Below, one piece after another: positions 20,809 to 34,079 of a DNA stretch of 64,000 bases. Source of the stretch: Rosa chinensis (taxonomy: Eukaryota; Streptophyta; Magnoliopsida; Rosales; Rosaceae); NCBI RefSeq assembly GCF_002994745.2, contig NC_037088.1:67412397-67476396 (forward strand), given 5' to 3'. The notes beneath the pieces were generated by a model, which was given only the letters and a program-made list of their open reading frames with translations, was not told the origin of the DNA and did not search any database. Both the position numbers and the translations under genes were made by a program. How positions within the stretch are numbered: the stretch's first letter is position 1; each line of letters opens with the position of its first letter.

Positions 20809-23800
20809 CTAGTGCAATGGAGAGCGAGGAGGAGCACGGGGGCGGACAGGTGTCTTTGACGGGCTGACCCTGCATGCATACCACATAAAAATGAATAAGA
20901 GTTCCAAAATAAGTTGCTTCTATAAGGAGGGAGCAGCTGGAGAATACAACAGTTCAAGCTACAGATTACTAACCTTATAGGCAGTGATCCCAAAACTACA
21001 CCGCTACAGTTAAGAGCTGCAATTGCACTTTCAGCCTGCACAAGTGAAAAGAAAGAATAAGGACAAGGAGACTAACAGCAGACTACTTTTAATCTAAAAT
21101 AATAATAATAATAATAATAAAACAAAACAATACTTGTTAAAAGAAAAGAGATCGAAATAGTTATTCATGAGATGTTCAGTCTTAACAAAGAACGATGATT
21201 TGCATGATATATTAAGTGTTTTCTCAATAATAGGTTAATAACTAACCACAACTTACAGCATGCTTGCGCACACAAGATATTGCAGGTAAAAAAATCTCCT
21301 ACTTATTTATCTGTCCATGCGCATTGGATATTGAGGTCTTCTACATAGAAGTATCCTATTAAGGAAGTTCAAGTGGCAGTCTTCTATACCTTTCCCTAGT
21401 CAATTCTCAGTATGATATGAGCTAAACTTGGGGTTATCTATCCAAACTACTCTTAATTCTACCATACATTTTTCTAAAAGGAACTACATCCTGACAAGAA
21501 TGACCTTCAGTCAACAGCAGGATTAACGGAGCATTGGTTAAGCTTCTTGCTCATCAAAAGTACCCACAACTTCACCAGGTACGATGTGTTTTTCAGAATT
21601 GATACATAAAAACAAGGCAGGTAACTCTATAGTGCACCAGGTTAGCCACTGCCATAAACCTTCCACTAACTCTACAATCCCAATTTCCCGGATCCAAAAC
21701 CAACATTCTTTGATGTTCAAAATTTTGTGATCATTGGCAAGTATGATAGACCAACATGGATCATTCTAGAACAGTAAGCTATTGTGTTTAAACATAGACC
21801 AACATCCATATAAGAAATCAACAAAATGTATTGCACTCAGATTACTATCCTCTGATTTCCAAACAGTCTATATAAAACTTCATTATAGGTTATTCTAGAA
21901 TTGTAATGAACCACACAGACTAATTGGACTAAATCACTTAACTTTGCCTTCATAAACTGTCTAAAGGTTCTAAAGAAAGGTGGAGGAAAACACACAAAGA
22001 GAGCATAATACAGTAAGGCACGAGTATTAAAAACTTTAGCATATATATCAAAAGTCACTATGTCATTACCACTGTAAACTCAACAAAACAAATACGAGTG
22101 GAATGATGGTAGTCTCCAAGGAGCCTCAGGCGTTGAACCTATGCAATCCATTAAGAAAAAAAAAACCACAAGACAATTACAATCTTAGCAGAAATCTAAT
22201 GCAATCCAAAAAGAAAAAATAATATAAGTTCATTAGACAGTATTACAATTCTAGCAGAAGTATTTACAGATAGATAGACCAACCTCTCCACAAAGTGATT
22301 CAAAAAACAGTTTGACATCAGCTTGAGTAACCTGCATCGAGTGAACAACACAGTTAGACAGCTGCACCAGTTCTGTTCATAAACCACGTAAACCCAATTA
22401 GAAAGTTGAAAACTACCTTCTTGTCAATATTGGTACAATAAATAGTTCTTGAGCACATTTCACGTTCATCATCTGACTGCATAGAATAACACCAAGAAAG
22501 ACAAAAGAATATAAAATCAGCCCAGGAGAAAATGAATTGCTGTGCACATAATATATATATTTCCATATAGATGTGTGTGTGTGTGTCAGTGTGTTTGAGT
22601 GTGTCAATAACAAATAGGAAAAGTCTCGTATAGGCCTCACCCTGGGCAAAAATGTTGGGTTAACAGGTGCAATTGCAGTTTTGGAAGGCAGCACTCTTAC
22701 AGGGTAGTAGCCAAGCATGGTTCCTGACAGACTCAAAGCAGCCATTGCACCTTCTGCAAGCATATCATAAAATTGTTGACTCATCAATTTATCATCACAA
22801 AACAAAGAATCGTCACTATCTAGTTGAAGTATGATAGCTTTTGATAATACCTTCATCTGTAAACTCAATAAAAGCAAATCGAAGAACAGAATTAGGATCA
22901 CCACATACACGACAGTCTACAACCTGTAAAAGCAGACAGAAAATAATTCAGAAGATAATCCACCATCATGGCACCTTGTATAATGAACAAGAACATATGA
23001 GGAAAATATCAACACTGCTTACCTGTCCGCAATTAATAAAGAGAGCAGCCAGGTTCTCTTCAGTAACCTGATAATGCAGAAAAGAGTGTCAATTTGCACA
23101 ACAACACAAGTTAAATGCAAAGGCAGACAGCAAGCCTAGAACCTAAAACAAACCACCAAACTACACATACCTGTTGGTCAATGTCAGAAACATACACAGT
23201 CCTCCTGATCATCTCCTCTCGCTGTGCCAAACTCAGCTTGTAATAGTTCCTTCTCCTGGCTTGATTACTATAGCCATTCTTCTTCTGCTGAAATTAAAAC
23301 AAAACCCAATTAGCTATCCACTTCCTGATGGAAATGTACACAAAGAAAAAGCCAACAAAGTATACATATCCATTTCCATCATAAACTAACCAAAAAAACT
23401 GAACAATTAGCTCACATTTCTGATCACCAAATATCCTAAAAAAACTGAACTTCATCCAAGAAATCGAAAAATCCAGACGTACCCTTTTGCCCATAAATCC
23501 ATTCCCATTGCCGGAATTGGCCTGCAGCAACTGATTGTTAGTGTAGCCAAATCCACCAGGAAGAGTTTGCCCTTGGTTGTTGGCAAGGCTTAGAGGTATG
23601 AATTCCTGAGCCATGGGATTCAACTTGGACAACAACTCTTCCAAATCCCTCATATCCCTCTTGAAATTCTCATCCCCATTGGAGCTCTGATCAGTCCCAT
23701 ACCCACCAGCCTTCACCATCTGATGGTCATCAGCAGCCACCCCATTGGACTCGAACCCATTTTGCATCTGGCCCATTTGAGCCTTGTGGTTGGGGACTGA

Positions 23801-23986
23801 CAAACCCTCCTGGCTCTTCAGCTCAGAATTGTTCTGATCACCACCACCACCATTGGACTGCAAATTGGGGTCCACACTCACCACAGCAGCCGAGTCCATT
23901 TTGGGTTTTGGTGGGTTTTCGAGATCGCTCTGAGCATTGGACTCCGATGAGTTATCGAAGCTCGGTGCATTCTCAGCAACAGCCAT
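20809..23986 (-). CDS. CTC-interacting-domain (CID8-13 type) RNA-binding protein
   Basis: Cytoplasmic/nuclear RNA-binding protein that contacts the MLLE domain of poly(A)-binding protein. Ten minus-strand exons join in frame: 23986-23483, 23287-23171, 23067-23023, 22923-22851, 22753-22641, 22476-22417, 22331-22284, 22138-22070, 21035-20974 and 20869-20809, giving 383 aa. The PAM2 motif LNPMAQEFIPLSL is at about residues 122-134. A basic stretch (ARRRNYYKLS, about 178-187) may be a nuclear localisation signal. RRM1 is at about 198-273 (TVYVSDI ... FAFIEFTDEEGA) and RRM2 at about 294-366 (RTIYCTNI ... ICFVEFT). The C-terminus VSPSKTPVRPRAPPRSPLH is typical of this class. Upstream in-frame codons to 24052 are probably 5' UTR; a 5' UTR intron is likely. 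Confidence 0.93.
21090..21122. repeat. (TAA)n microsatellite in a CID-gene intron
   Basis: About seven to eight consecutive AAT/TAA trinucleotides inside the long intron between exons 8 and 9. A short GT-rich repeat (about 22568-22606) lies in another intron of the same gene. Confidence 0.8.
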
Positions 23987-26352
23987 GTTTGTTTGGTTTT
24001 CGAAAACACGTGAGACCTTTATTTTGATCCGAAACAGCTCTAAAGTACGCAACTTTATAACACCAAACTACCTGCAAAACCAAACCATTTGATCAGAAAC
24101 TACAAAACTAAACTAGATCATCATCTTGTTTCTTTGTTTAATCCAGAAACAGAACAGAAAAGGGATCATTTTTTGTTTTTTTTTTTTGGCTTACCAGAGA
24201 AAGAGAGAAAAAGAGAGAGGCTTATCTAGAGCATCAACTCCATTGAAATGAAACAAAGCCCACCTCAAGATCGCTTTAGTATAACAGATTGAGAGAAAGG
24301 CCAAGCAGAAAAAAAAGGGTCTGCAAAGACTGCAAATTCTTATCAAAATTGGTAAAACAAAGCAGAAAGCACAGATCTTTATTCTTTTTTTTTTTATATA
24401 AATATTATATATTTATTCAGCCAAAAAATATATATAGACTCACTGATGATGAGAGTTTGAGAGAGAGAGAGAGAATGAAAGATAGAGAGAGGAAAAGGGT
24501 ATGTGTTTTTTGTGCTTGGGATCGTCCGATTACGCAGGCACTGCCTTTTTGGACCCTTCTCTTCTTCACAACGTACCAAAACCGTGGTGATGATTATATA
24601 TTGCGCTTATGATATGGAATTATGGATGGGGAAGAAGACCCACCAACCCCAAAAAAAAAAAATATATATATATTTTCTGGTTTTGGAGTTTTCAATTTGG
24701 CAAATACAACATGTGTTTTGTGATGATCTTAAATTTTTGTTTATATTCTGACACGCATGATGCATGTATGACCTACATAAACGCATGAGATGGAATTTAT
24801 GAGAGGTATATTGTAGAACATGGAAAGATTTTTACACTATTTGGATATACATGATGCTATTTTTCAAATTTGGTAGTGAAAGAAAATCCAAATTTGCTTG
24901 GTATTTAATAATGAGATAAAGAGAGTATCCATTCTAATTTGGAGGTGAGATTATTCTCTTAAATTGTTTCCTTTTTATTTCTTACAATTGTTGAAGATAA
25001 AGTTTGTGAATACGGAGATTTCAATACTGGAGTAGTTGGTATAAAGCTCTGCAAGGTTACTAAAGGTTCTTGTTATATCATAATCTTGACAGTGACGTTG
25101 ACAATGGAAGCAAAACATTTTGGTCTTTTTTTATAGTTTGATTAAGTTAATTCTGTTTCGTAGTTTTCTCGGTGATCAAAACAAACTTTGAATTTGATAT
25201 GTTTGAAAAAATCCTAGTTTGTTTGAATATAGTTGCTACAACCTATTATTGGAAGTGATTTCTTAAACATAACGGTTGTGTGAAAGTAAAGGAGGATGAA
25301 ATACATTTTTACTTAACAAACTTTTACGATACTCATGTTATGGCCGTATTACGTGTCACGTGTGCAAATCTAATAATTTTTGCAATATAGACAACTCATC
25401 GCTTTTTGATGATCATATATCAAACAGCTTAAATGAATCATTGTGTGTAGAGACATGAATATTAATATCAGTATCATACTCTTTTATTGGATCCCATTAG
25501 TATCTTTTTTTAGCGCACTATACTTTGACATTAGAGTGTGAGGAGTAATTGTATTTTGTTATCATAACGTAATTGTCTTATTTCATGTCGTATTGTATAA
25601 GTTGTTTGGTTATCATTGCACTGTGTGTGCGTGTAATTTTTTTTTTTTTAAGAGGGCTAGTACAGCTACCGCACTATGTGTTATATGTAAAGAATGAACA
25701 ATGTCAAAATTTTACATAGAAGGTAAGAAAATACTCCTGTCATGAAATGTATAGAATGGAAAGATAAGCAAATAATCATTGTTACTTGACTTCTTATCCT
25801 ATTTCTGTTTGATTACTAAGGCCTTATTGGCACATCTTTGAGAAGGGAATCACATCAATATCATGTCCAACCATACAAGTGTATAAATCTTCCAACTTGA
25901 ATCTTGTATATTTCTTTGTCCTAGTTCATTTTTCAAAGCAATCTAAGAAATTTAAAATCCCTCATTATTTTATTTATTTTCATACTTAACTACACTAAGC
26001 AATCACTTGATCACTAAACTCATTATTTATTGGTGAAACAATGATGTTTGTAACCAACATGTGATTATACTTTTTGTTTATGCATATCATATAATTTTTG
26101 GTTGGCAACCATTGGTGTAATAGAAATAAAAATTAAAAAAGTTAGTCTTGTTTCCAATTCATAGACAAGGAGGGAAAACACATTGTAGATTACGGTCAAT
26201 TTTATTAATCAATCATTTTCAGCAAAAACTCGAATCACATGGTTAATATGCTTAGACATAAAAATAAATATGATATTTCAATAACGTAAATAACACGATA
26301 GTTACTACAATAAAAAATCAATGATTTGACATTTTTGTTTTTAAGTGACACT
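23987..26352. other. CID-gene 5' region and AT-rich intergenic DNA
   Basis: Positions 23987-24600 contain the probable 5' UTR, its intron and the promoter of the minus-strand CID gene, with a GA microsatellite at about 24457-24475 and T-rich and TA runs. From 24620 to 26352 the DNA is AT-rich with no gene, repeat array or terminal repeat that I can support. Confidence 0.45.
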
Positions 26353-27510
26353 ATATTATAATCAATATTCCAAGTAATTTAAAGAATGTCTCGACCTAGC
26401 AGAGCTCTGCTAGGGTTGGGAGAGCACCGCTTCGGGTTTGGCCTCTCTGTACCTCTCTCCGTCATGTATGGAGTACAACTACGGCGTCCTTTTTGGGATC
26501 GCCCAAATCAAGGCAGGGTTTTGCCGTGTGTTCTCTTTCGCAGGTTTCTCCTGCCCCATCGCGGCTCATAGGACTGGGGACCTGGTCTTTTCTGGAGCGA
26601 TTGCCTTGTACGGTGCAGGACTGTGCAATCTCAGGGGTGCCATCAAGTTTTGGTGGCTCGTCTAGGCCACGGCGTGCGCGGCTCAAAGGATCTGAGATGC
26701 AGGCAGATCTGGTTCAAGCATGGCAGCTGCGATTGATGGGTTGGGTTTTGCACGGGTCGGGTTCGATTTTGTTCAAGTCCCTTCATGGTTGTTTTCCGGC
26801 TGACCGGCGTTTACTGGTATGGGGGCAAAGTCAACTTGCGATTCCAATTCCGTTTTGCTCGTCTGTTTTCCAGGTTGACGACGTTGGGCTCAATCTTTTA
26901 GTCCCTCGTCATTGGTTGGATGGAGGCACGGTGGGGCGGCGCTTTGAAATTACATTCACCTTCTTTCGAGATTTTGGCAGTTTCCGACTTCGGCGCAGCT
27001 TGGGTGCAGGTGTCAGGGGCGGCAAAGTCAACGGTTCTGTTGTTTTGGTTGCCAAGGCTAACCCTAAGTGCTGTTGGGCCTTGCTTTGGTTTTTTGATTT
27101 GGGCTTGATGCCTAGGGCTGCAGCATGTGGTCCATGTGGGCCTCTTCAGTTTTGGATCTGGATTTGGGATCCCGGTGGTTTTTTTATAAAAATTTGGGAT
27201 CCAGGACGGTTTTTGTCTAGATACCTAATTTTTTATTGGGATCAGTACCCGCGAGGAACTGACGAGATTATTGATCTGAGGTTGTCAGCGAGTCTACTGA
27301 TGGATTCTGTAGAAAAATTTTATTATCAATTTCTTATTAGTTTACTCACCTCTGAGCTTCACTCAATAGGTTATGTGATATTGCGTTTAGCGGTGTTTCT
27401 TTCTGACGGCCCCACAGGGGCGGGTCACTGTATAATATTGCTTATTCCATATTGAATAAAAATGTCTGACCTCCTTCAACTCAAAAAAAATAATATTATA
27501 ATCAATATTC
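26353..27510 (+). mobile_element. Retroposon with 18-bp target-site duplication and A-tail (LINE-mobilised)
   Basis: A block of about 1.12 kb (26371-27492), visibly richer in G and C than its AT-rich surroundings. It is flanked by an exact 18-bp direct repeat, atattataatcaatattc, at 26353-26370 and 27493-27510. It ends with aataaaaatg...cttcaactc and an A8 tail at 27483-27490. A long variable target duplication plus a 3' A-tail is the signature of target-primed reverse transcription. There are no LTRs or terminal inverted repeats. A 320-codon open frame (26493-27455) shows no endonuclease or RT motif. Best explanations are a non-autonomous or internally deleted LINE, or a retrotransposed transcript. 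Its 3' end resembles plant L1 tails. Confidence 0.75.
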
Positions 27511-28780
27511 GTCCCAACAATAACCAATTTTGTCAATTTATTATTGCCTTCTCAAGCAACATAGTTTGGAGTGCTTGATTGATCCTATTTGCCTTGTAAA
27601 TAGTTTGGCATTGTTCTTGGTAGATCTAGCCCCAAATCATGCTAAAGCACCACCCCTAATTAACTAAATCTCATTCATTCATTTTGCTTGTGGACCAGGA
27701 AATGATGAGGCTCTCACTGCAAACATTTTAATTGTCCTAAATTTTTCCAACTCCTCAAAGAAATTATCACGTTAACACCACGCAATGTAATTTATCATCG
27801 TCGACGGAATCCAAGTATTATACTTGTATTATACGACCACTTACGTATCTACTTCTATACTTATTTGGTTATGGTGGAATTAATGGTAGATGATCCGACT
27901 TGTTCAAACATTCCGATTCCTAATATAAGGAAGCAATTGCAGAACCCAGTCAAAGCTAAGCTTTTATTCTCCATACATGTATATCCATCGCATTTGAGAA
28001 CCTTTCCATCACGACTCAATTAGCACATGTGTGCATGGATTGAAGAACAAAACACAACGTCGTGTTTGGCCTTGAAAGTGAGCAACATACAACCTGATCG
28101 ACTTGGGGAATGTTGAAAGGGAGGGCTTTCTATTCGGATGGTCAACACAGAGGAAAACAAGAGAAAGTCAGAAAGTTTGAAAACCCTCCCAAGACTCAAT
28201 GGAGTAGGATGAAGGAGAATAAGAAGCCAAATGCATGGCTTTGACGAGTTTAGGTGTTTTTGCGTGCATTTTAAGACCATCAAGAACTTATAGATTACGA
28301 TTGTTTTAAAATTCTAGAAGGACAAGATTGGAAAAAAGAGAGGAAGCGACCTATATACACAATCCTTTGGATTCTTGCTTGATTAGCGGAGTAATATTTT
28401 ACTCGATTAATACCTCTTGTCTTTACGGTGTCAAATGCAACTTTCCAAACAAAGAGTTGAAGCGAAAAAAAAAAAAAAAAAAAACAAGGTCGAAGCCATC
28501 TCCTAATTACTATTTATCAAAATAGCAAAGCAATTATCGTCTTGAATCCTTCGAAGCAGTCGTCGCAATATGGTGGGCTGAAATAGACTGCGTTACTCAA
28601 TAGTAGCTCAGCCCACTTTTGGGCTCAAATTGGGGACACTGGACCTTTAAGCAGAGGCCCTCCATAGAAATGGGGTTACATAATGTTATATCCGGACTCT
28701 AATATTGGGCCTAGGCCCAAACCATAGAGCCGTAAAAGAGGTCCAGAATTTTACTCTCACACATTTTTATATATCAGGCA
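27511..28780. other. Intergenic DNA and SR34a promoter
   Basis: No gene is supported in 27511-28550; a purine/A run sits at 28466-28486. Positions 28570-28780 carry several GGGCT/GGCCC site II-like motifs, including the perfect palindrome ttgggcctaggcccaa at 28705-28720, probably promoter elements of SR34a. Confidence 0.5.
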
Positions 28781-30021
28781 TTTTGCCCTAGCTCTCTTTC
28801 ACTTTCTCTTTTCTCGGCGTTTCGAAGTTTCAAGCTTGAACGGCTCAGGCGCCGGCGCTGCCCACAACCGCACTCTTCACCTCCGAAGCTTCTCCGATTC
28901 GTCTCCGGTGTGATATTCGTCCTCTTCCCCTCTTCAATTTCTATGCATTAACCTTTTTAGGGTTTTGAAATCGCTGCGTTTCTGTGATTCTCTGCACTGT
29001 CTGCTAGGTTTTTAGTCGCTGGTAAATTTTGGAGAGTATTTGAACTAGGTAGCCACGATTTCATTACGTCTTTGATTGAGGATGAAATCGGCCTTGATTA
29101 TCTTGGAGGATTTTTGCTTGGATTCTACATTTGTGTTCTTAGGGCATAGTTTCTGCTCATACATTTCGGCAGTGAATTCGGTTTCTTGATGTTTAAGAGA
29201 TCAGAGTATTGTGCAAGAAGACGTTTTAAACTAAAGAAACACTGTCTGCATGGCTTTTGTGTGTAATTTATGAAAAGCTGATTAGCAATCGAGTCGGGGA
29301 AATTGGAAACTGCATCATTATTAGAAACATTACCATGATAAAACTGGTGATTGGTGCGTAAATTCGATGAATAATGGGATCCTTGAGAGCACCATGGACA
29401 TGGTTTATGCAACACTGGAAGTAAGTGTAAGATAAATGGGAGAAATTTAACTTGTTTTCTAGGGTTTTTGTTTTTTCGTTTTTGTTTTCCAATGCTCTTA
29501 AGAGAGCTGAATAAGGTAAATACATAAATACATGCCAATCTTGCCTGATCTCATGACACAGATGCTTTGTTTATGATAGATGTCGAGCGCTTGGACAAAT
29601 ATGAGCTTGGCAATCATACATAGGGATTTAGAGAGGGAGTGGGAGAATCATTTTGGAGTTATGAGTATAATTTTTTGTTATTGGAGATTCTTGCTCACTC
29701 TCAGAAGATCTATACATCTGCTAAAATTCTGGAGAGGATGAGGAGTTCAAATTTTAATTCAATATAATTATTGCTTTGGAGCATCTTGGAGCAAATGAGC
29801 AATGGAGCTTGTGGAGCACGGCTCACCTCGAGGATTGCTCTCTTGGTTTGCTTCATTGTTTGGTTTTGTTTTTTGTTTTTTTTATATTGTCAACAGAGTA
29901 CATGAAGATGATAACTGGACACCAAACTAGCAGATTTTTACAAATTGTTGGATGCAATATTCACATGAATTATTTCTTTGATTGCAGAAAATTTGCAGCA
30001 GCCAATCTTTTGGTCTCAAAT
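28780..30021 (+). other. SR34a 5' UTR exon and leader intron (boundaries approximate)
   Basis: A C/T-rich leader-like stretch (about 28790-28930) follows the site II promoter. A T-rich region of about 1 kb ends in the acceptor attgcag at about 29987, followed by 35 nt and the start codon at 30022. This fits a non-coding first exon and long leader intron, common in SR genes. The donor cannot be fixed by eye. Confidence 0.5.
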
Positions 30022-33000
30022 ATGAGTGGACGATTTTCTCGCACAATTTATGTCGGCAACCTACCCTCAGATATAAGAGAACGGGAGGTTGAAGATTTAT
30101 TCTACAAGGTTGTCACCGAATTATTTACTATATATTGGTTGTTCGTATATGAGCTTCATTTATCCTTAATAATTTTTGTTACACCCTGTATTTTGGTATG
30201 TCAATAGAAGTATAACTTATATCATTCTCTTCGGAAGTTAAATCTGATTTTACACATTACACATTATTATTTGAGCAAGTGCACACAATAATTTTCCATG
30301 TTTGATTTACTAAAAGAGCACAAGCTTAATTTTACATGTGTTATGCAGTGTCTTGCCTTTTAACATGACGAGGTTTATAGATCACTGCTTGCAACTTTCA
30401 TTTCTTCTAGTTGTTTATTTCTAAATTTTGCTTAAGGTGTCTGTTTTAGTTCACGAGGTTTGTGCAGTTCATTGACCTTGATGCAAAAAGTTTTTGATAT
30501 ATGATAGTATGTGTTAAAAACAAGTATGAAAGAGTTCTTGTAGCACTTATTAGATAAAAAAATGTTCTTTTCTTTTTCTTTGTGAAATTATTTCACTTAT
30601 TTGAAATGAATTGTATTAGTTCTGTCTGTTCGGCATCCTAAACTTGTTTTTCCTCTGCAGTATGGCCGCATTTTGGATATTGAATTGAAGGTTCCACCTC
30701 GCCCTCCATGCTATAGTTTTGTTGAGGTACTTATTGTGCTTTGTGCTCTGGATGTATTTGAATGAACCTTGATAGTTCTCTAATGGACTATATGTTTGGA
30801 TTTCAGTTTGAGAGTTCTCGGGATGCAGAAGATGCAATTAGGGGTCGTGATGGGTACAACTTTGATGGCTGTCGTTTAAGGGTACTAAAAAGTTCCTGTT
30901 ATGCTTCTGGCTATAAATTTATTTTTCTATGTTGTATTGTGGTTTCTTTGTGGTTTATTGATTTTTTGTTTGTCCCCAATGCAGGTTGAGCTTGCCCATG
31001 GTGGTAGTAGGGGCCCGCCACCTAGTGATCGTCGTGGTGGATATGGTGGAGGCAGTAGCAGCAGAGGAGGCAGCAGTGGGGGTCGATTTGGTGTCTCACG
31101 TCATTCTGAATTTCGAGGTGTGTCTTCTTCTAGGATGCCTTACTTGGTTGAATAACAATCCGAGATATGTTTAACACGTGCCTTCCATTAAAAGTTCACG
31201 TACGTTTAGTTTCGTACTGATTGATGTATATTTGCATTTGATCCAGTTATTGTTCGTGGCCTCCCTTCTTCTGCTTCATGGCAAGATTTGAAGGTTTGGT
31301 TATGTCTACTCCCAAACTTGTGCACCCCATTTGTTTTGTATTCTACTTGTAACCTTACTGATTATTGATTTCAGGATCATATGCGAAAAGCTGGTGATGT
31401 GTGTTTTGCCGAGGTTTGTCGTGACAGTGAAGGTATAGTTTTTACCCTATATTTTTAGCAATTGATACCTCTATGCTAATTTGTCAATTTACTCTACTGT
31501 TCAATTTATTTCTGAACTTAAGTTGATCATACATTCCACTTGAGTGTCAGAGTCAGATATGCATCCTGAGGTGTTTTTTTTTTTTTTTAACTTAAATGAG
31601 ATTCAAGATCCTCTTATTAGGGAAGTGCAAGGATTTGTGCCTAATACTGACCCCCTGCCTAGAAATTTTCTTAATGCAAACAACCCTTTCTGCTTTGTTT
31701 TTATCAGCTCCGATGTAAGTTTGCTAACTGTAGTGGCTTATAGAGAAATTTTTTTTAAAGAAAACTGTTTATGTAGACCAACAATATTCTATCATTAGTA
31801 CCAGATAAGTGTCTTCACTCTCCATGCCATCATACTCTAGAAAAGCTATAGAGTCATCAGTAATACTTCAGATCTTATGAAAATACACTAGCATGCAATT
31901 AATGGTTATCCTAATTTTCTATGAGCTGAAATGTTTATCTGCTTAACACATGAATTTCCTGCTTTGTGTTCAGGGACTTATGGCTTGGTTGATTATAACA
32001 ATTATGATGACATGAAATATGCTGTAAGTTCAACTACAAGACCTTCTGCTCCCTTTATAAGCTCCACACTAATTCACTTGCTTACATAATATTTTTATTG
32101 TTCTTTTTTCAGGTTCGGGAACTTCATGATACTGAATTTAAAAATCCTTGGGCAAGATCTTATATTCGGGTAAACCTTTATCTTTGTGGAAGTTTGCTAG
32201 GGTGTGCTTTATTTTATCTAGTTGTTTGAATGATGTGTAAATATTATTTTGCAAATGATTTATGTTTACCATGGATATTGCAACATGTTGCTGTTAAGGT
32301 TGATGGTGTGAGTACTCTGAGTTCTCTATTCCATTCCTGATTGTAACCTGTAGAAATATATTCTCAAATTTCTGACTTAGGTTTGTCTCACAAAATTGTT
32401 CTGGCAATTGTTTGTGTACCAACTGGGCAGGTTAAAGTGTATGAAAGCAGCAGTCCCTCTAGGAGTCGGAGCAGAAGCCGTAGCAGAAGCCGTAGTGTAA
32501 GAAGGAATAAGAGGTATTGAGCTGTCGTCCGCCAACTTATCTACTATTAGTGTTATTATTTTGCAATTTCTTTCTCCTTTTACATCTTGTGATTCGTTCT
32601 GTATAATGCAGCAATTCTTTGGAGCGATCTGTTTCTAGATCAGTTTCAAGATCTAGGTCTGCATCTCCGGTCAAACCTTCCAGGTATTTGGCTTTGGCTT
32701 TATAAGTAATTCTTACTCTCTTAATTGTATTTGTTTCTTTTTTTGTTTTTTGTTTTGTTTATGATGTCTAATACATGCTTTTATAAATTTACCCTATGCA
32801 GGCCAAGATCAATGTCAAGATCAAGGTCAGGGTCTCCCCGCCCGGTAAGTGGAGTATATTCTAATATACAAGTTCATGTGGGGCATAGTATAGGCACTAG
32901 AAATTTGAAAATGGAAAGGTTATTTTTTAGTTACGGATGGAATAAAACGAATAACCTACATTCCTACAACATCCAAACACTGTATTCTTGGAAATAATTG

Positions 33001-33183
33001 GACATGCTTAGTTGGAGTTGAGTTTAAACTTGGCTCTATAGAAAGTAGAATTAGAGAGATATTAGTTGAAAGTTTTGCCAAATTTTGAGTTAAAAACCTT
33101 GGCATTATAAGTTAATAGCTAGACATATTTCATTATGCTAACTTAAGATTGATATATTGCAGGCGCGGTCAGATAGTGCTTGA
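30022..33183 (+). CDS. SR34A: Serine/arginine-rich splicing factor SR34a (SF2/ASF family)
   Basis: Nuclear splicing factor of the SF2/ASF subfamily. Twelve coding exons join in frame: 30022-30108, 30661-30726, 30807-30881, 30985-31117, 31247-31293, 31375-31432, 31974-32023, 32113-32169, 32431-32513, 32612-32683, 32802-32844 and 33163-33183, giving 263 aa. RRM1 is at about residues 7-80 ([22 protein letters not shown]). A Gly/Ser-rich linker follows ([12 protein letters not shown]). RRM2, at about 121-190, carries the hallmark [20 protein letters not shown]. The C-terminal RS domain has [13 protein letters not shown] and [11 protein letters not shown]. The RRM1 start [12 protein letters not shown] and the PRPPCYSF stretch favour SR34a over SR34 or SR30. 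The tail is shorter than the roughly 300 aa of some relatives, so alternative 3' exons may exist. Confidence 0.95.
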
Positions 33184-33639
33184 TCCTCCTGGCAAGTCAT
33201 CCTTCCAAGGCGTATGGGTGTTAGGTGCAAGAATTCAAATATCTGAGGGGACTTGTTGAAAATATTATTTTTGTTTAGAACATTCATTGGCTTTGGATTA
33301 TGGCTGCTATTGTGTGTTTATTTGTCCAGAAAAGAGCGATAATGTCTAGTGATTTTAATTTGCCCATGAACGGGTAAGACACTATCGGGGGTGTATTTTA
33401 GTATTAGTTAGTTTTGTGGACTTGTTGCGTAAGATTGACTTGAATAAATAAGAGCTATTCACTGGACATCATGTGAATTTGCGACTGTATCGTTTTATCA
33501 TTCATTTTATAATCTTGGGACCTCTTTTTCCTTCTGAATAATAGCGGTAGATTTCAGTTCATTGTTTCCTTGTAACATTGTTGTGGATTGAAAAAAATCG
33601 TAGGTCTTCAAAAACGATTTAGCTACGTGATATATACTA

Positions 33640-33910
33640 TTGTTTGTTGAAGGTTTCAACTTTATTTGGTCCCTTTAAATGAAATGGAGATCCTCTATCA
33701 AATTTGTTAAAAAATAAACAGCTAAAGAACAAAGTAGTTTAACTTTATTTGGTCCCTTTAAATGAAGGTTTCAACTTTATTTGTTGAAGGTTTCAACTTT
33801 ATTTATTTTTTGATTAAAAGGTTTCAACTTTATTTGGCCCCCTTTAAATGAAATGGAGATCCTCTATCTAATTTGTTAAAAAATAAACAGCTAAAGAACA
33901 AAGTAGTTAA
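33640..33910. repeat. Interspersed local direct repeats
   Basis: About 65 bp at 33676-33741 (ttaaatgaaatggagatcct ... gaacaaagtagtt) recurs at 33844-33909 with few changes. The intervening 100 bp contains additional copies of ggtttcaactttattt(g)g. This looks like replication slippage or duplication. Confidence 0.75.
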
Positions 33911-34079
33911 ACCAATCAATATATCGTACATAAAAATTACAATCAGCCGTATTTTCATTTACCGTCCTGTAAAATGTAAATAGGATTTTTTTCCGTTTCA
34001 AAATAAAAAAAAATAAAAGAAGCTGAAATTTCCTTTTTGTGTTAGGAACTTAATGGGGCTACTAGTGCGCGCTCCCGAA

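Noticed and set aside
26493..27455. A 320-codon open frame as a host gene
   Set aside because: It lies wholly inside a block with an 18-bp target duplication and A-tail, has no recognisable motif and an unusual Trp/Gly/Phe-rich composition; better explained as retroposon sequence.
32290..32310. Possible micro-exon (ttaag/gttgatggt/gtgagt) in SR34a
   Set aside because: Both splice sites exist by eye, but the constitutive exons already join in frame and give the expected RRM2-RS transition; no evidence it is used.
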